A stretch of 64,000 nt of DNA from Photobacterium sp. GJ3 (GTDB lineage: Bacteria; Pseudomonadota; Gammaproteobacteria; Enterobacterales; Vibrionaceae), in contig NZ_CP073578.1 of assembly GCF_018199995.1 (NCBI RefSeq), positions 1,674,001 through 1,738,000 on the forward strand. Reading direction: 5' to 3'. Under the pieces are notes generated by a model. The model made no database searches. It was not told the origin of the DNA and was given only the letters and a program-made list of their open reading frames with translations. Made by a program: the position numbers and the translations under genes. Shown one piece after another: positions 1-9,624 of the stretch. How positions within the stretch are numbered: position 1 is the stretch's first letter; each line of letters opens with the position of its first letter.

Positions 1-1003
1 CGTCTGCCGTCAGATACGTATTATCGCCACTGGCAACATCTCGCTCCGACCAGACACTCAGCAGATTATAGGCGTTGGTATTCTGATCGCGATCAGGCGT
101 CATAAAACTCAGGGCAACCGCATCATCCACATAAAGAAAATTGGTATGCAGCAGATCCGATTTCAGTTTCAGGCCTGTCACTTCATATTCAGACGTAAAG
201 CCTGTCGCAGGATCATGAATCGTGCCATTCTCGAAGATATTTTTCCGTGGCTGGTATTCGAAGGTATTCAGAAACGTTGTGTACAGGGTTCTGCTCTCCA
301 GATACCCGGCTAAGTCTGTAAAACGCGCGGAACGGGTAACCGTCCCCTGTGCATCGACTGACAAATCAACGGTACCCAGATCCACATTCTGATTCACCAG
401 GTTCTGAATAAAGGCTTTCAGTTCCTGCACCTGTACTTTCTGGGTTTCTGTATTGTTGGCCGCTAAGGTGCTCCCCAGCATCTTCATGATAGAACGTGCG
501 TATAAATGAATTTTTTCAGCTTCGGGATTGGTCGCTGCCAGTGCCACGTAATCCTGAGTCAAGAGGCTGGAATCCAAATTCAGGCTGGCCGCAAAGTCTA
601 ACATCGTTTGTTGGTTGAGATGTGCCATCGTCGTGAAGGGTGACAGGAACAGGCTTCCGGCTTCGGCATAAAATTCAGTATCCTGCCAGACCACATCGGG
701 CTGATCGTTGTCTGACGTTTCACCGGCGATAATACGGGCAATGAGCGGATACTGGCGGTCCTCAGCTGAAAGGGAAGTCTGCCCCTTCGTATCCGTTCTT
801 TTGGCAAGCAATTCGCCAGCATCACAGGCTTGGTTACGGTTTCTGTCAACACAGACTTCGGCATTCGAGAGATAGCCATCGATCACCTGAATCGTGACCG
901 CTCCCTTTTCATCCGGATTTGGTCCGGCATCAGAATCAGAACCCCCACCGCACCCCGCCAGCATGACCGCCGGAATCACAACGGCTAACAGCGACTTTTT
1001 CAT
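1..1003 (-). CDS. Large secreted lipoprotein, 3' end beyond window
   Basis: The gene starts with ATG at 1003-1001 and runs off the left edge, so only about 334 N-terminal residues are visible. It opens with a lipoprotein signal (MKKSLLAVVIPAVMLAGCGGG): a charged start, a hydrophobic core and an LAGC lipobox, so it should be lipid-anchored at Cys18 or thereabouts. The mature part has an acidic Asp/Ser-rich tether, then a segment VCVDRNRNQACDAGE that resembles a calcium-binding or EF-hand-like Asp loop closed by two cysteines, and a later SPFTTMAHLN stretch. This architecture recurs in uncharacterised outer-membrane or surface lipoproteins of Vibrionaceae. No enzymatic motif is recognised and the function is unknown. 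The reading frame was checked by hand from the start codon down to about position 420 without a stop. Confidence 0.8.
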   Translation of the reverse strand, partial: MKKSLLAVVIPAVMLAGCGGGSDSDAGPNPDEKGAVTIQVIDGYLSNAEVCVDRNRNQACDAGELLAKRTDTKGQTSLSAEDRQYPLIARIIAGETSDNDQPDVVWQDTEFYAEAGSLFLSPFTTMAHLNQQTMLDFAASLNLDSSLLTQDYVALAATNPEAEKIHLYARSIMKMLGSTLAANNTETQKVQVQELKAFIQNLVNQNVDLGTVDLSVDAQGTVTRSARFTDLAGYLESRTLYTTFLNTFEYQPRKNIFENGTIHDPATGFTSEYEVTGLKLKSDLLHTNFLYVDDAVALSFMTPDRDQNTNAYNLLSVWSERDVASGDNTYLTAD

Positions 1004-1174
1004 ACACGACTTCCCTTTCCATATGGGTCAAAATAATGCAACAATTTGCAAAGGGTATGTTTCAGACTTTCAATGTGTCCAATGGTTTATATTCACGTCG
1101 TGATTGTAATCGTATACAGGAAGTGAGAAGTAGCTCGCAATACCAATAAAATATGAATTCAGAATTTCACGGAT

Positions 1175-1200
1175 AAAAAAACGGGAGCCAATGCTCCCGT
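1175..1200 (-). terminator. Intrinsic terminator after the peptide symporter
   Basis: An 8-bp stem ACGGGAGC/GCTCCCGT (1181-1188 with 1193-1200) is followed on the minus strand by six T residues (plus-strand A run 1175-1180). It lies 30 bases past the stop of the minus-strand symporter gene. Confidence 0.85.
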
Positions 1201-1230
1201 GATTCAAACTCACCCTGACATGTTGGCAGG

Positions 1231-2628
1231 TTAGGCTTCTACTGGTTTGCCATTTGGCCCAGTTTCCGGCTGTGTGGCGACTTTCCCTTCTGCACCATGC
1301 ATCCAGCGGATCAGTTGATTCGAGAATACGACCAGAATCAGACCAGATGCTGCGGCAGTCAAAGCAATACCACCGAAGATGGCTAATGGGCCAGATTCAC
1401 CCACGTGTGCACCAATCATACCGGCAACATAGTTTGCAATGGCGTTGAAACCGAACCACACGCCCATCATCAAAGACGCCAGGCGCAGTGGCGCAAGTTT
1501 GGTGATCATCGACAAACCAATCGGGGACAGACACAGCTCACCCATGGTGTGGAAATAGTACGCGGCCACAATCCACAGCATGGAAGTTTTCGCTGTCATG
1601 TCATCACCTTGCTGCAGCACCGCACCAACCATACACACAAAACCAATGGCCAGCAGGAAAAGTGCAATCGCAAATTTAATCGGTGAACTCGGTTCCTTAT
1701 CCCCCATTTTCACCCACAAAGAGGCCAGTAAAGGTGCCATCGTGATAATGAATAATGGGTTCAGGGACTGAAACCAGGCCGTTGGCACTTCAAAACCACC
1801 AATCATCCGGTCGGCATATTCCTGCGTGTAAATGTTCATCAGGCCACCCGCTTGCTCAAAGCCAGCCCAGAAGACAACCACAAAGAGGCCCATGATCATG
1901 ATCACTTTCAGGCGATCAATCTCCTGCTTTGTTAACACCTGATTTCTGCCTGTCTGAGACATTGACGCCGCACGCTTGGCTGCAGGGACCTTGCCCACAT
2001 CACCCAGTAGTTTTTCTGCAAACAGCATCTGAAATACCAGGCTGAACACCATACCAATCCCTGCTGCCAGAAAACCGGCTTTCCAGCCATAGGCAGCTGT
2101 TGCTGCACCCGCGACAATCCCTGCCAGCAAGGCACCCAGGTTGATCCCCATATAAAAGATGGTAAAGGCACCGTCACGGCGATGATCACCTTCTTCGTAC
2201 AAGTCGCCAACCATGGTTGAAATATTTGGTTTAAACAGACCGTTACCCACGATCAGTAACGCGAGACCTAAATAAAAGGCTGTGGTTGCATTGGGGTCAA
2301 CCATAGAATGAGGTAAGGCAAGCGTAAATTGACCCGCCGCCATCAGCAGGCCACCGATAATAATAGAACGACGCTGACCCAGAAAATTATCTGCAATCCA
2401 GCCGCCGATCAGGGGTGTGATATAAACCAGACCCGTATAAATACCATAGAGACTCAGTGCGTCTTCAGTGGACCATCCAAGACCACCACTGACAGTTTTA
2501 TCTGTCAGATAAAGTACCAAAATGGCACGCATCGCATAGTACGAAAAGCGTTCCCAAAGTTCAGTACCAAACAGCAGGAACAAACCTTTAGGGTGCCCAA
2601 ACAGGGTCCCACTTCCTTTGTTGCTCAT
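1231..2628 (-). CDS. POT-family proton-coupled di/tripeptide symporter (Dtp-like)
   Basis: 465-residue inner-membrane transporter of the proton-dependent oligopeptide transporter (POT/PTR2) family, which imports di- and tripeptides with protons. The POT signature ELWERF (the ExxER motif of helix 1) lies near residue 24, and about 12-14 hydrophobic segments follow, with the PTR2-like stretch around FTIFYMGINLGALL. The length fits bacterial DtpA/DtpB proteins (about 460-500). I place the start at ATG 2628-2626 because AAGAGA sits just upstream; the open frame extends 29 codons further but that extension has no ribosome site and an unusual composition. It is monocistronic with its own terminator at 1175-1200. 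Which of the Dtp paralogues it matches cannot be decided by eye. Confidence 0.93.
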   Translation of the reverse strand: MSNKGSGTLFGHPKGLFLLFGTELWERFSYYAMRAILVLYLTDKTVSGGLGWSTEDALSLYGIYTGLVYITPLIGGWIADNFLGQRRSIIIGGLLMAAGQFTLALPHSMVDPNATTAFYLGLALLIVGNGLFKPNISTMVGDLYEEGDHRRDGAFTIFYMGINLGALLAGIVAGAATAAYGWKAGFLAAGIGMVFSLVFQMLFAEKLLGDVGKVPAAKRAASMSQTGRNQVLTKQEIDRLKVIMIMGLFVVVFWAGFEQAGGLMNIYTQEYADRMIGGFEVPTAWFQSLNPLFIITMAPLLASLWVKMGDKEPSSPIKFAIALFLLAIGFVCMVGAVLQQGDDMTAKTSMLWIVAAYYFHTMGELCLSPIGLSMITKLAPLRLASLMMGVWFGFNAIANYVAGMIGAHVGESGPLAIFGGIALTAAASGLILVVFSNQLIRWMHGAEGKVATQPETGPNGKPVEA

Positions 2629-3043
2629 AATTATTCTCTTCGTTGAGGTAGATATGTATCCATAAATCCGCCCCATTTTATAAATCACAAAGTAAAACAC
2701 TGCAAATATTAACATTAACAGAACAAAACACGAACAATTTAAGTTTTTGATTTATAAGGATTAAATTTATAGACTCAAATGTGAAACATTACTTTCCACC
2801 TCAACGTAAGAATAAAACACCAAAATCATGAGTCTAGCGATATGAAAAACCACATCTATTTAGAGTATTGGTTTTTTATTTTATTTTTTACACTCATTCA
2901 TAGAAATGGCGCATTACAGGACAAGCGTGCAAAAAACATTCAGGTTCAGTGCTTTTAAAATACGTACATTTTGGCAACACGATGAATAAAAAAAGCAGGC
3001 TTATTCACCTGCTTTGACGCGCATCATTGATCCAGGATGAAAA
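2629..3043. other. AT-rich intergenic region upstream of the symporter
   Basis: 415 bases without a gene. It holds the terminator of the FAD oxidase gene (2987-3015) and, nearer the symporter, a very AT-rich stretch (about 2700-2900) that should contain the symporter promoter. No confident promoter boxes or operator were identified. Confidence 0.6.
2987..3015 (-). terminator. Intrinsic terminator after the FAD oxidase gene
   Basis: Stem AAAGCAGG/CCTGCTTT (2992-2999 with 3008-3015) with an 8-base loop, followed on the minus strand by a T run. Confidence 0.8.
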
Positions 3044-4453
3044 TCAGGCCTTATCCGCTTTCCCTGCAAAATTTGCGAATTTTGCCAATTGACGGTCTAT
3101 CCATCGGGGCGTTTCGTGCTTATCTTCCGCGAACTCTTTGCGGCGAATCGCATTCCTGACAAGATGCGCTCCAAACCAGCGGAATGGCTCTGGTGGAAAT
3201 TCGCTGACAGGGCCGGTAGCCAGCGGGGAGCGCGTCCATTCATTGTCTTCGCCTAAGATCAGCGAAGAAAGAATCTGTCCGCCGATCCAACTCTGCACCA
3301 CACCATTACCGGAATATCCCAAGCCGTAAACGATGGCAGGATTCTCCGGAAAACGACCAAAGAAAGGCATCCCGGTTGCAGAGCGGTCAGATGCGCCTGT
3401 CCAGGTCGTTTCGATGGCTTCCGGGCCGATTGCAGGGAAAAAGCGCTGAAACGCTGAGCGGAGAATCTGCTGATAACGGCTGGGTTGATCGAACACGGCA
3501 GACATTCGGTTCGCAAATGCAAAGTAGTTACCGCCCTTCCCCAGCATCAGTCTGCCATCTGGCGTTGAGCGGTAATAATGGACAAATGTTCTGCCATCCA
3601 CCACGCTTTTCCCATCGTTCAGACCGAGTTTTTCCAGCTGTGTTGGGATCGGACGCGTGATGGCCATATCTGAGGACACCAGCACAACCGTATTTTTCAG
3701 TGCAGGAAATACTGCCGGAGTCCAGGCATTGAGTGCCACAACTACTTTTTTAGCTTGAATCTGTGCTTGTGGCGTCGAAACGGTGACCGGAAACGTGTTG
3801 CTGTCCATCGCCGTCATCGGTGTTTGTTCATAAATCCGGACGCCCATTTCTTCAGCGACTCGTTTCAGTCCTCTGGCCAATAACGCGGGCTGAACACTGG
3901 CGGCAGCCCCAGAGAAGTGTCCTTCAAGGTGTACGTCTGAACCAGCCGAAGACTGAACCCGCGAGGTTTCCCAGGCTTGCCACGCATTGATCCCAGCATT
4001 GTCTAGCGCAGAAAGCACTGGATCAAGGTTCCCCATTTGTGCCGGATTCGTTGCCGTATAGAGGGTGCCGTGTCTGCGCAGCTGTGCATCAATCTGATGG
4101 TGCTGGCAAAAAGTATCAATCGCTTCGACGGCCTGTTCAGAAGCCATGACCAATCGTTTGGCTTCTGCTTCGCCATAATGCTTTTTCAGACTCAGATATT
4201 TCGTCGACCAGGTCAGCATACAGCCACCATTCCGGCCTGAAGCACCACTGCCACACAGAGACTTCTCTATCACGGCGATCTGAAGCGACGGCTCCTTTTG
4301 CTTGAGCTGAATCGCAGTCCACAATCCGGTGTACCCCCCGCCCAAAATGCAGACATCAACCTGAATATCCTGCTGTAAGACGTTCACAGCCGCATCCGGC
4401 TCACGCGCCATTGCCTGCTGAAACCAAAAAGAACTGTGCTGAGAAGTATGCAT
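3044..4453 (-). CDS. FAD-dependent amine/amino-acid oxidoreductase (DAO family, PuuB-like)
   Basis: 469-residue flavoprotein of the D-amino-acid oxidase/glycine oxidase (DAO) superfamily, most like gamma-glutamylputrescine oxidase PuuB and relatives that oxidise amines or N-methylated amino acids with FAD. The Rossmann dinucleotide-binding motif ILGGGYTG lies at about residues 36-43, with SGASGRNGGC further on and a C-terminal FAD-closing segment YGLGYSGNGV. The start is set at ATG 4453-4451. A longer open frame begins with TTG at 4606, but that extension would run through the strong terminator of the upstream ldtD gene (4556-4581), so it is rejected. No other puu genes are next to it, so the substrate is not known. 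Its own terminator lies at 2987-3015. Confidence 0.88.
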   Translation of the reverse strand: MHTSQHSSFWFQQAMAREPDAAVNVLQQDIQVDVCILGGGYTGLWTAIQLKQKEPSLQIAVIEKSLCGSGASGRNGGCMLTWSTKYLSLKKHYGEAEAKRLVMASEQAVEAIDTFCQHHQIDAQLRRHGTLYTATNPAQMGNLDPVLSALDNAGINAWQAWETSRVQSSAGSDVHLEGHFSGAAASVQPALLARGLKRVAEEMGVRIYEQTPMTAMDSNTFPVTVSTPQAQIQAKKVVVALNAWTPAVFPALKNTVVLVSSDMAITRPIPTQLEKLGLNDGKSVVDGRTFVHYYRSTPDGRLMLGKGGNYFAFANRMSAVFDQPSRYQQILRSAFQRFFPAIGPEAIETTWTGASDRSATGMPFFGRFPENPAIVYGLGYSGNGVVQSWIGGQILSSLILGEDNEWTRSPLATGPVSEFPPEPFRWFGAHLVRNAIRRKEFAEDKHETPRWIDRQLAKFANFAGKADKA

Positions 4454-4555
4454 CGGATCACCAAGTGGTCTATACCAAGATGGCGTTACTTTACGCAACA
4501 CAATGGGTTGACTCAAGAGGTCAACGGACCTTGCCACAGAAAATTCATCGAAATG

Positions 4556-4581
4556 AAAAATGCCCCGTTCATCGGGGCATT
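4556..4581 (-). terminator. Intrinsic terminator after ldtD
   Basis: A perfect 9-bp stem AATGCCCCG/CGGGGCATT (4559-4567 with 4573-4581), loop of 5, then a T run on the minus strand. It sits between the ldtD stop (4603) and the true start of the FAD oxidase gene, and decides that start. Confidence 0.9.
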
Positions 4582-4602
4582 TGAGAGCTTGGCTCGGAAC
4601 AC

Positions 4603-6360
4603 TCAACGATAACGATTCATCGCAATATAATCGTGCTCTGCAGGCACTGAGGATTCATCATCATAACCATAGATATCCTCCCGGATTTGCAGCCGCCCCT
4701 GATCATCCAGCCAGGCGGTACGATAAATGAAATCAACAGCCAGTGTTTTTCTCAAATTGATGGTTGCTGTCGTGCGCTTGCGCAGCAGGTTCTGATAGCT
4801 GGCACTTTGCCCTGCCCGTTGACGTTCCAGCAAATAATTAGCCAAATCATGTGCACGTTCCACCCGGACACAACCCGAGCTGAAGTCACGTTTACTTCGG
4901 TTGAACAAACGTTTTGCCGGGGTATCGTGCAAATAGATTGAATAATCATTGGGCATCATAAACTTCACCTGACCTAAAGCATTGCTTGGACCGGGCCGCT
5001 GCTGAAATTCATACGGGAAGTTACTGGCCGACACCGTGCTCCAGTCGATCTGGCTGGGATCAATGGATCCAGCATCACTCCATCTGGAGACCATTCTCAT
5101 ATTATGTTGCGCCAGATAATCCGGTGAACGCTTCAGGCTTGGGATCACATCTTCTTCTTTAATCGTTTCCGGCACATTCCAGGTCGGATTCACCACCATA
5201 TGATTGATCGCAGAGGAGAATAAGTAAGTTGGCCGTTGGCTGCGTCCGACAATCACTTTTGACTCAAACACAACTTTATCTTCATCCAGTATCCGCAGCA
5301 TGAATTCAGGAATATTCACCTGCAGCACCTCCCCCGGATAATGACGCTGCAAAGCACGGCTTCGCTGCATATTCAGCGCCAGTAACTGCGCCACCTGCTG
5401 GTAGGAACGTGTCAGATTGCGGGCGGTTGCAGGACCAATAATGCCATCATCCTGCAATCCGTGACGCTGTTGGAAACGGCGAATCGCTTCATGTAGAACC
5501 CCACGGTTGGCATAAGGATCGCCAATCCGAATGATGCCAGCGGCGGCATCTTCAGGCTGGGCGGAAGCCAGGTTGGTATAGTCCTGGTCAGACAAATCCC
5601 CATACACATTCAGCATTTTTGCCAGCTTTTCACCACGCGGGATCGGATCACCAAATTCTATCGCAGGCCTGCCAGAGAGGTGAACACCATGGGGGGCTTG
5701 CTGCTCCAGTACATTCATCTGCGCAACCAGTCGTTGGAAATTCTCCTCCACCGGCCGGAGCTGTTGTAACTGAGCCATCGAGACTGGCAAGCTGAATGCC
5801 GGGATGCTTAACTGATCCTGTGCTGTCAGCTGAAATACTGCAGACCGGTACAGTGAGCTGGGATCCCGTTCCATTTTTGCAATCACGGCCTGATAAACTA
5901 GATAGGTATCCGAGGCCAAGAGATCAAATCCTCTTGAATCCCGATCCGCCCGGAGTTGCTTCAATTCCTGCAATCGCTGCATCATCCCCGGAACCCGGTC
6001 ACTTTCCGCCAGTGCCGACAGTTGCAGGAAAAACTCCTCCACAAGACTTTCATCCAGCCAGACAGGCATGAATTCATGGCTCGCATAAAGATTCTGTAAC
6101 TTATCAGGGAAACAGAGCTGATCCGTCTGTGCCGGACAAAGCGACCGTGAGCTGTGCAAGGTCAGATCAGCTAAACCATGCCGCCCCAACTGAGGGGTGA
6201 ATACACTGGCAGAGACGATCGCCGTGGGCACAGCAACAGGCCGGATCATCCCCTCCTCGGCAAACACGGACGCGGTCGAAAGCAAGGCCGTAAAACCAAT
6301 CAACAAACCCATTCCTGAAACACGTCGTTCCGATACCCTGTAACGTTTAAAATAACGCAT
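4603..6360 (-). CDS. ldtD: Periplasmic L,D-transpeptidase, LdtD/YcbB type
   Basis: 585-residue exported peptidoglycan cross-linking enzyme that forms 3-3 (meso-DAP to meso-DAP) peptide bridges. Order of parts: a signal sequence (GLLIGFTALLSTASVFA, about residues 18-34), a long N-terminal scaffold domain typical of YcbB, a peptidoglycan-binding domain (FQQRHGLQDDGIIGPATARN), and the YkuD catalytic domain ending in HDTPAKRLF...SSGCVRVERA, which holds the nucleophilic Cys near residue 496. E. coli LdtD is slightly longer (615). The start is ATG 6360-6358; a TTG three codons earlier is less likely. It has its own terminator at 4556-4581 and is not translationally linked to its neighbours. Confidence 0.94.
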   Translation of the reverse strand: MRYFKRYRVSERRVSGMGLLIGFTALLSTASVFAEEGMIRPVAVPTAIVSASVFTPQLGRHGLADLTLHSSRSLCPAQTDQLCFPDKLQNLYASHEFMPVWLDESLVEEFFLQLSALAESDRVPGMMQRLQELKQLRADRDSRGFDLLASDTYLVYQAVIAKMERDPSSLYRSAVFQLTAQDQLSIPAFSLPVSMAQLQQLRPVEENFQRLVAQMNVLEQQAPHGVHLSGRPAIEFGDPIPRGEKLAKMLNVYGDLSDQDYTNLASAQPEDAAAGIIRIGDPYANRGVLHEAIRRFQQRHGLQDDGIIGPATARNLTRSYQQVAQLLALNMQRSRALQRHYPGEVLQVNIPEFMLRILDEDKVVFESKVIVGRSQRPTYLFSSAINHMVVNPTWNVPETIKEEDVIPSLKRSPDYLAQHNMRMVSRWSDAGSIDPSQIDWSTVSASNFPYEFQQRPGPSNALGQVKFMMPNDYSIYLHDTPAKRLFNRSKRDFSSGCVRVERAHDLANYLLERQRAGQSASYQNLLRKRTTATINLRKTLAVDFIYRTAWLDDQGRLQIREDIYGYDDESSVPAEHDYIAMNRYR

Positions 6361-6705
6361 CACTGACAACCCCAGATTCAGTTAAGCGTGAATGAATGCA
6401 CCTGAACTCTCCCGCAACGTCTTTGGATAAGTCCATGGCATCAGGTATTCACAGCACGGTTGGAAGTTTCTTAGTTCAAGTTTATGCAAAGACAAATGGT
6501 GACGGTGTTCAAATTTTAATAATCGCTAAACTAAAATCTCACCACAGGTGAACAAAGAAGTGTCAGGTTAATCATCGGTGATTTTTACCTGAAATATCAT
6601 ACAAGATTTCGTAATTTATTCTTGCGGATATGGATGGTAGCAGAAAGAAGCCAATACAATGCGTCACTGTATTGGCTTCTTCAAACTTTCAGAAAAAGAC
6701 TATGG
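6361..6705. other. Intergenic region between folE and ldtD
   Basis: 345 bases with no gene. It holds the folE terminator (6646-6680) and must contain the ldtD promoter. No further structure was recognised. Confidence 0.6.
6646..6680 (-). terminator. Terminator hairpin after folE
   Basis: A 13-bp perfect stem, AGAAGCCAATACA paired with TGTATTGGCTTCT (6646-6658 with 6668-6680), loop of 9. On the minus strand it is followed by a pyrimidine-rich tract. It lies 26 bases past the folE stop. Confidence 0.75.
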
Positions 6706-7359
6706 TTAACGTAAACCGTGCAGGAACTCCGCCCGAGTTGCAGGAATACGTTTAAAAATACCACCAAGCGCTGTTGTAGTTGTCTCGCTGGTTTGATCCA
6801 TCACACCCCGGGCTTTGACACAATAATGGGTCGCATCAATACGCACGGCAACATCATCACTTTCCAGCAGCGTTTGTAACGCAACCAGGATTTGTTGTGT
6901 CATGCGCTCCTGAACTTGCGGTCGCTGTGCAAAGAAACGCACAATCCGGTTAATTTTAGACAAACCGATAATTTTCCCGCGTGGGATATACGCGACGGTC
7001 GCCTTGCCATCAATGGTCACTAAATGGTGTTCACAGGTGCTGGTTAGCGTAATGTCTTTCACACGAACCATTTCGTCACAGTTCATTTTATTATCAATCA
7101 CTGTGATTTTCGGAAAGTTGGCATAATCCAATCCGGAGAAGATTTCATCCACATACATCTTCGCGATGCGTTTTGGGGTATCCATCAGACTGTCATCCGT
7201 CAGATCCAGAGACAGCAACTCCAGAATCTCACGCATGTGGTATTCGATACGCTCTTTTTTCTCGGCCTGATCGACGACTTTATCTGTCATCGGTGTTTCC
7301 AGCCCACGTGCTTCAAGCGCCTGACGGACTTTCAATGCTGATTCGCTTAATGCTGTCAT
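6706..7359 (-). CDS. folE: GTP cyclohydrolase I
   Basis: 217-residue enzyme that converts GTP to 7,8-dihydroneopterin triphosphate, the first step of tetrahydrofolate synthesis; normally a homodecamer in the cytoplasm. The zinc-site residues are visible: TCEHHL near residue 110 (Cys and His ligands) and HYCVKARG near 180 (third ligand Cys). The catalytic core [30 protein letters not shown] is split here as [16 protein letters not shown] and [16 protein letters not shown]. Length matches E. coli FolE (222). The start is ATG 7359-7357 with an excellent GGAGGAG site; a longer in-frame extension to 7635 overlaps the divergent moeA gene and is not used. It faces moeA, so both pterin-linked pathways share one intergenic promoter region (7360-7542). 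Confidence 0.97.
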   Translation of the reverse strand: MTALSESALKVRQALEARGLETPMTDKVVDQAEKKERIEYHMREILELLSLDLTDDSLMDTPKRIAKMYVDEIFSGLDYANFPKITVIDNKMNCDEMVRVKDITLTSTCEHHLVTIDGKATVAYIPRGKIIGLSKINRIVRFFAQRPQVQERMTQQILVALQTLLESDDVAVRIDATHYCVKARGVMDQTSETTTTALGGIFKRIPATRAEFLHGLR

Positions 7360-7542
7360 ACTCTCCTCCAACTGGCTCAGGCCGGGGTTCAAGCCTGTTC
7401 TGCCTTGCCAGTAAACACTGAGCCCGAAGGATACCCGTATTTCAGATGAATTACACCCCGAAATTGTTCGGGCCATTCGTTCTGCAGAGATTTTTTTGTC
7501 ATAATAGTCAGCAATTAAGCATATCGACGAAGGAAGAACATC

Positions 7543-8778
7543 ATGGGCGTATGTGAGGCACCAGGCCTGATGCCGGTTGAAGAAGCAATCCAAAGAATGC
7601 TGGATGTTGTCCAACCCATCAGCCATACAACACACTTACCACTTGAAGAGACCCTTGGACGAGTCCTCGCTGCTGATGTGATTTCGCCCATCAATGTCCC
7701 GCCTTTCGCCAATTCCGCCATGGATGGTTACGCGGTGAAACGGGCTGAACTCGATGCCCGTGACACACTGACACTGGCAGGCCAGTCTTTCGCGGGTACC
7801 CCGTTTTCCGGTGAATGTCAGCCCGGTCAATGTATCCGCATCATGACAGGTGCTGAATTACCCGCGGGTACAGATACCGTGATCATGCAGGAAGAAACCG
7901 AAGCGAATGGCGATCAAATCCGCTTTCTGGTTCGCCCGCGCGCTGGCGACAATGTCCGCCCCGTCGGTGATGATATTCACCAGGGAGAAATCGTCGTTGC
8001 CAAAGGGACCCGAATGACGGCAAGAGAGCTTCCCTTAATTGCTTCGCTGGGCATTGCGGAAATCCCGGTGGTTGCGCGTCCGAAAGTGGCCTTCTTCTCC
8101 ACCGGCGATGAACTGCGCCCGCTGGGTGAACCGCTTGCTACCGGACAAATTTACGACAGTAACCGGTACGGCATTCGCGCACTGCTGAAACAGTTTGGAT
8201 GTGAGGTACTGGATCTGGGCATCATTCCGGACGATCCGGTGCAACTCGACGCAGCATTTACCCAAGCCACCAGCGCGGCAGATGTGTTGATTACTTCAGG
8301 GGGTGTAAGCGTCGGCGAAGCCGACTACACCAAGGATATTCTGACCAAACAAGGCGAAGTTGGCTTCTGGAAAATTGCCATGAAGCCCGGCAAACCTTTT
8401 GCGTTCGGAAAAGTGAATGAAACCTGGTTCTGCGGGCTGCCTGGCAATCCCGTTTCCGCCATGCTGACCCTGTATCAGATTGTCCAGCCAATGCTGGCAC
8501 AGCTTTCAGGCCATACTCAGTATCAGGGGCCGCAACGCCTGCCTGCTGTCGCTGGCACCGTTTTCAAAAAACGTCCGGGGCGAACAGACTTCCAGCGCGG
8601 GATCTACCGGGTGAATGCGCAGGGCCAGATTGAAGTCGTAACCACAGGCAATCAGGGGTCCGGGGCATTCAGTTCCATGCATCAGGCGAACTGTCTGGTG
8701 ATTCTGGAACAGGAACGCGGCAAGGTTCAGCCCGGTGAAATCGTGACGATTGAGCCCTTCAACGCCACCATGTATTAA
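7543..8778 (+). CDS. moeA: Molybdopterin molybdenumtransferase MoeA
   Basis: 411-residue cytoplasmic enzyme that inserts molybdate into adenylylated molybdopterin, the last step of molybdenum cofactor assembly. Family landmarks: [13 protein letters not shown] near residue 60, [19 protein letters not shown] near 110, the MPT-binding signature [15 protein letters not shown] near 255-267, and [12 protein letters not shown] near 310. Length equals E. coli MoeA. ATG 7543 follows an AAGGAAG ribosome site. It is the first gene of a moeA-moeB pair (22-base gap), divergent from folE. Confidence 0.97.
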   Translation: MGVCEAPGLMPVEEAIQRMLDVVQPISHTTHLPLEETLGRVLAADVISPINVPPFANSAMDGYAVKRAELDARDTLTLAGQSFAGTPFSGECQPGQCIRIMTGAELPAGTDTVIMQEETEANGDQIRFLVRPRAGDNVRPVGDDIHQGEIVVAKGTRMTARELPLIASLGIAEIPVVARPKVAFFSTGDELRPLGEPLATGQIYDSNRYGIRALLKQFGCEVLDLGIIPDDPVQLDAAFTQATSAADVLITSGGVSVGEADYTKDILTKQGEVGFWKIAMKPGKPFAFGKVNETWFCGLPGNPVSAMLTLYQIVQPMLAQLSGHTQYQGPQRLPAVAGTVFKKRPGRTDFQRGIYRVNAQGQIEVVTTGNQGSGAFSSMHQANCLVILEQERGKVQPGEIVTIEPFNATMY

Positions 8779-8800
8779 CAGACGGTAAGCAGGAGTCAGA

Positions 8801-9547
8801 ATGGAAGAATTATCTGATCAGGAAATGCTGCGCTATAACCGGCAAATAATTTTGCGGCAATTTGATTTTGAAGGACAGGAGGCACTGAAAGCCGCCCGAG
8901 TCCTGATTCTTGGCGCTGGTGGCTTAGGCTGTGCTGCCAGCCAGTATCTGGTCGCAGCAGGCACTGGTCACATCACCCTGATCGATGACGATAAAGTTGA
9001 ACTGTCAAACCTGCAACGGCAAGTGCTGCATCACGATGAAACCGTTGGCATGCTGAAAGTTGAATCGGCAAAACTGGCGCTGACACGGCTGAACCCGCAC
9101 AGTCAGATCGACACCATTGCTGAACGATTGGATGACGCCGCCCTGCTGGCTTTGATTCAATCGCACACCCTGGTTGTCGATTGCTCTGATAATTTGCTAA
9201 CCCGAAATCAGCTCAACCGCTTGTGCCATCAAACGCAGACGCCTCTGGTGTCTGGTGCCGCCATTCGCATGGAAGGTCAGGTTTGTGTCTTCACCTATCA
9301 AGCGGAAGAACCCTGTTATGCCTGCCTGAGCAGCTTGTTCGGAGAACAGAATCTAACTTGTGTTGAAGCCGGTGTCATGTCGCCGCTGGTCGGTATCATC
9401 GGAGCCGTTCAGGCCATGGAAGCCATTAAAGTGATTTCAGCCATGGGAACGCCTGTCACCGGAAAAATTCTGATGTTGGATGCCATGACCATGCACTGGC
9501 AGGAAATGAAGTTAATGAAACAGCCCGCCTGTCCGGTGTGCAACTGA
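8801..9547 (+). CDS. moeB: Molybdopterin-synthase adenylyltransferase MoeB
   Basis: 248-residue E1-like enzyme that adenylates the C-terminal glycine of MoaD so that sulfur can be added for molybdopterin synthesis. The nucleotide-binding glycine motif LGAGGLGCAASQYL lies near residue 37. The zinc-site cysteine pairs are visible as CYAC (about 172-175) and CPVC at the C-terminal end. Length fits E. coli MoeB (249). Second gene of the moeA-moeB operon, with a shared terminator downstream (9563-9587). Confidence 0.97.
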   Translation: MEELSDQEMLRYNRQIILRQFDFEGQEALKAARVLILGAGGLGCAASQYLVAAGTGHITLIDDDKVELSNLQRQVLHHDETVGMLKVESAKLALTRLNPHSQIDTIAERLDDAALLALIQSHTLVVDCSDNLLTRNQLNRLCHQTQTPLVSGAAIRMEGQVCVFTYQAEEPCYACLSSLFGEQNLTCVEAGVMSPLVGIIGAVQAMEAIKVISAMGTPVTGKILMLDAMTMHWQEMKLMKQPACPVCN

Positions 9548-9562
9548 AATCAATGCTGAAAA

Positions 9563-9587
9563 AAAAGAGCCTGTATCAGGCTCTTTT
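9563..9587. terminator. Bidirectional terminator between moeB and the peptide-binding protein gene
   Basis: An 11-bp perfect stem AAAAGAGCCTG/CAGGCTCTTTT with a 3-base loop, flanked by A on the left and T on the right, between two convergent genes. Confidence 0.9.
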
Positions 9588-9624
9588 CTCATTCGTTGAC
9601 GCACCCGTTTTCGGGCACGCTCAC

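Noticed and set aside
4454..4606. N-terminal extension of the FAD oxidase from TTG 4606
   Set aside because: It would be transcribed through the strong ldtD terminator at 4556-4581 and has no ribosome site.
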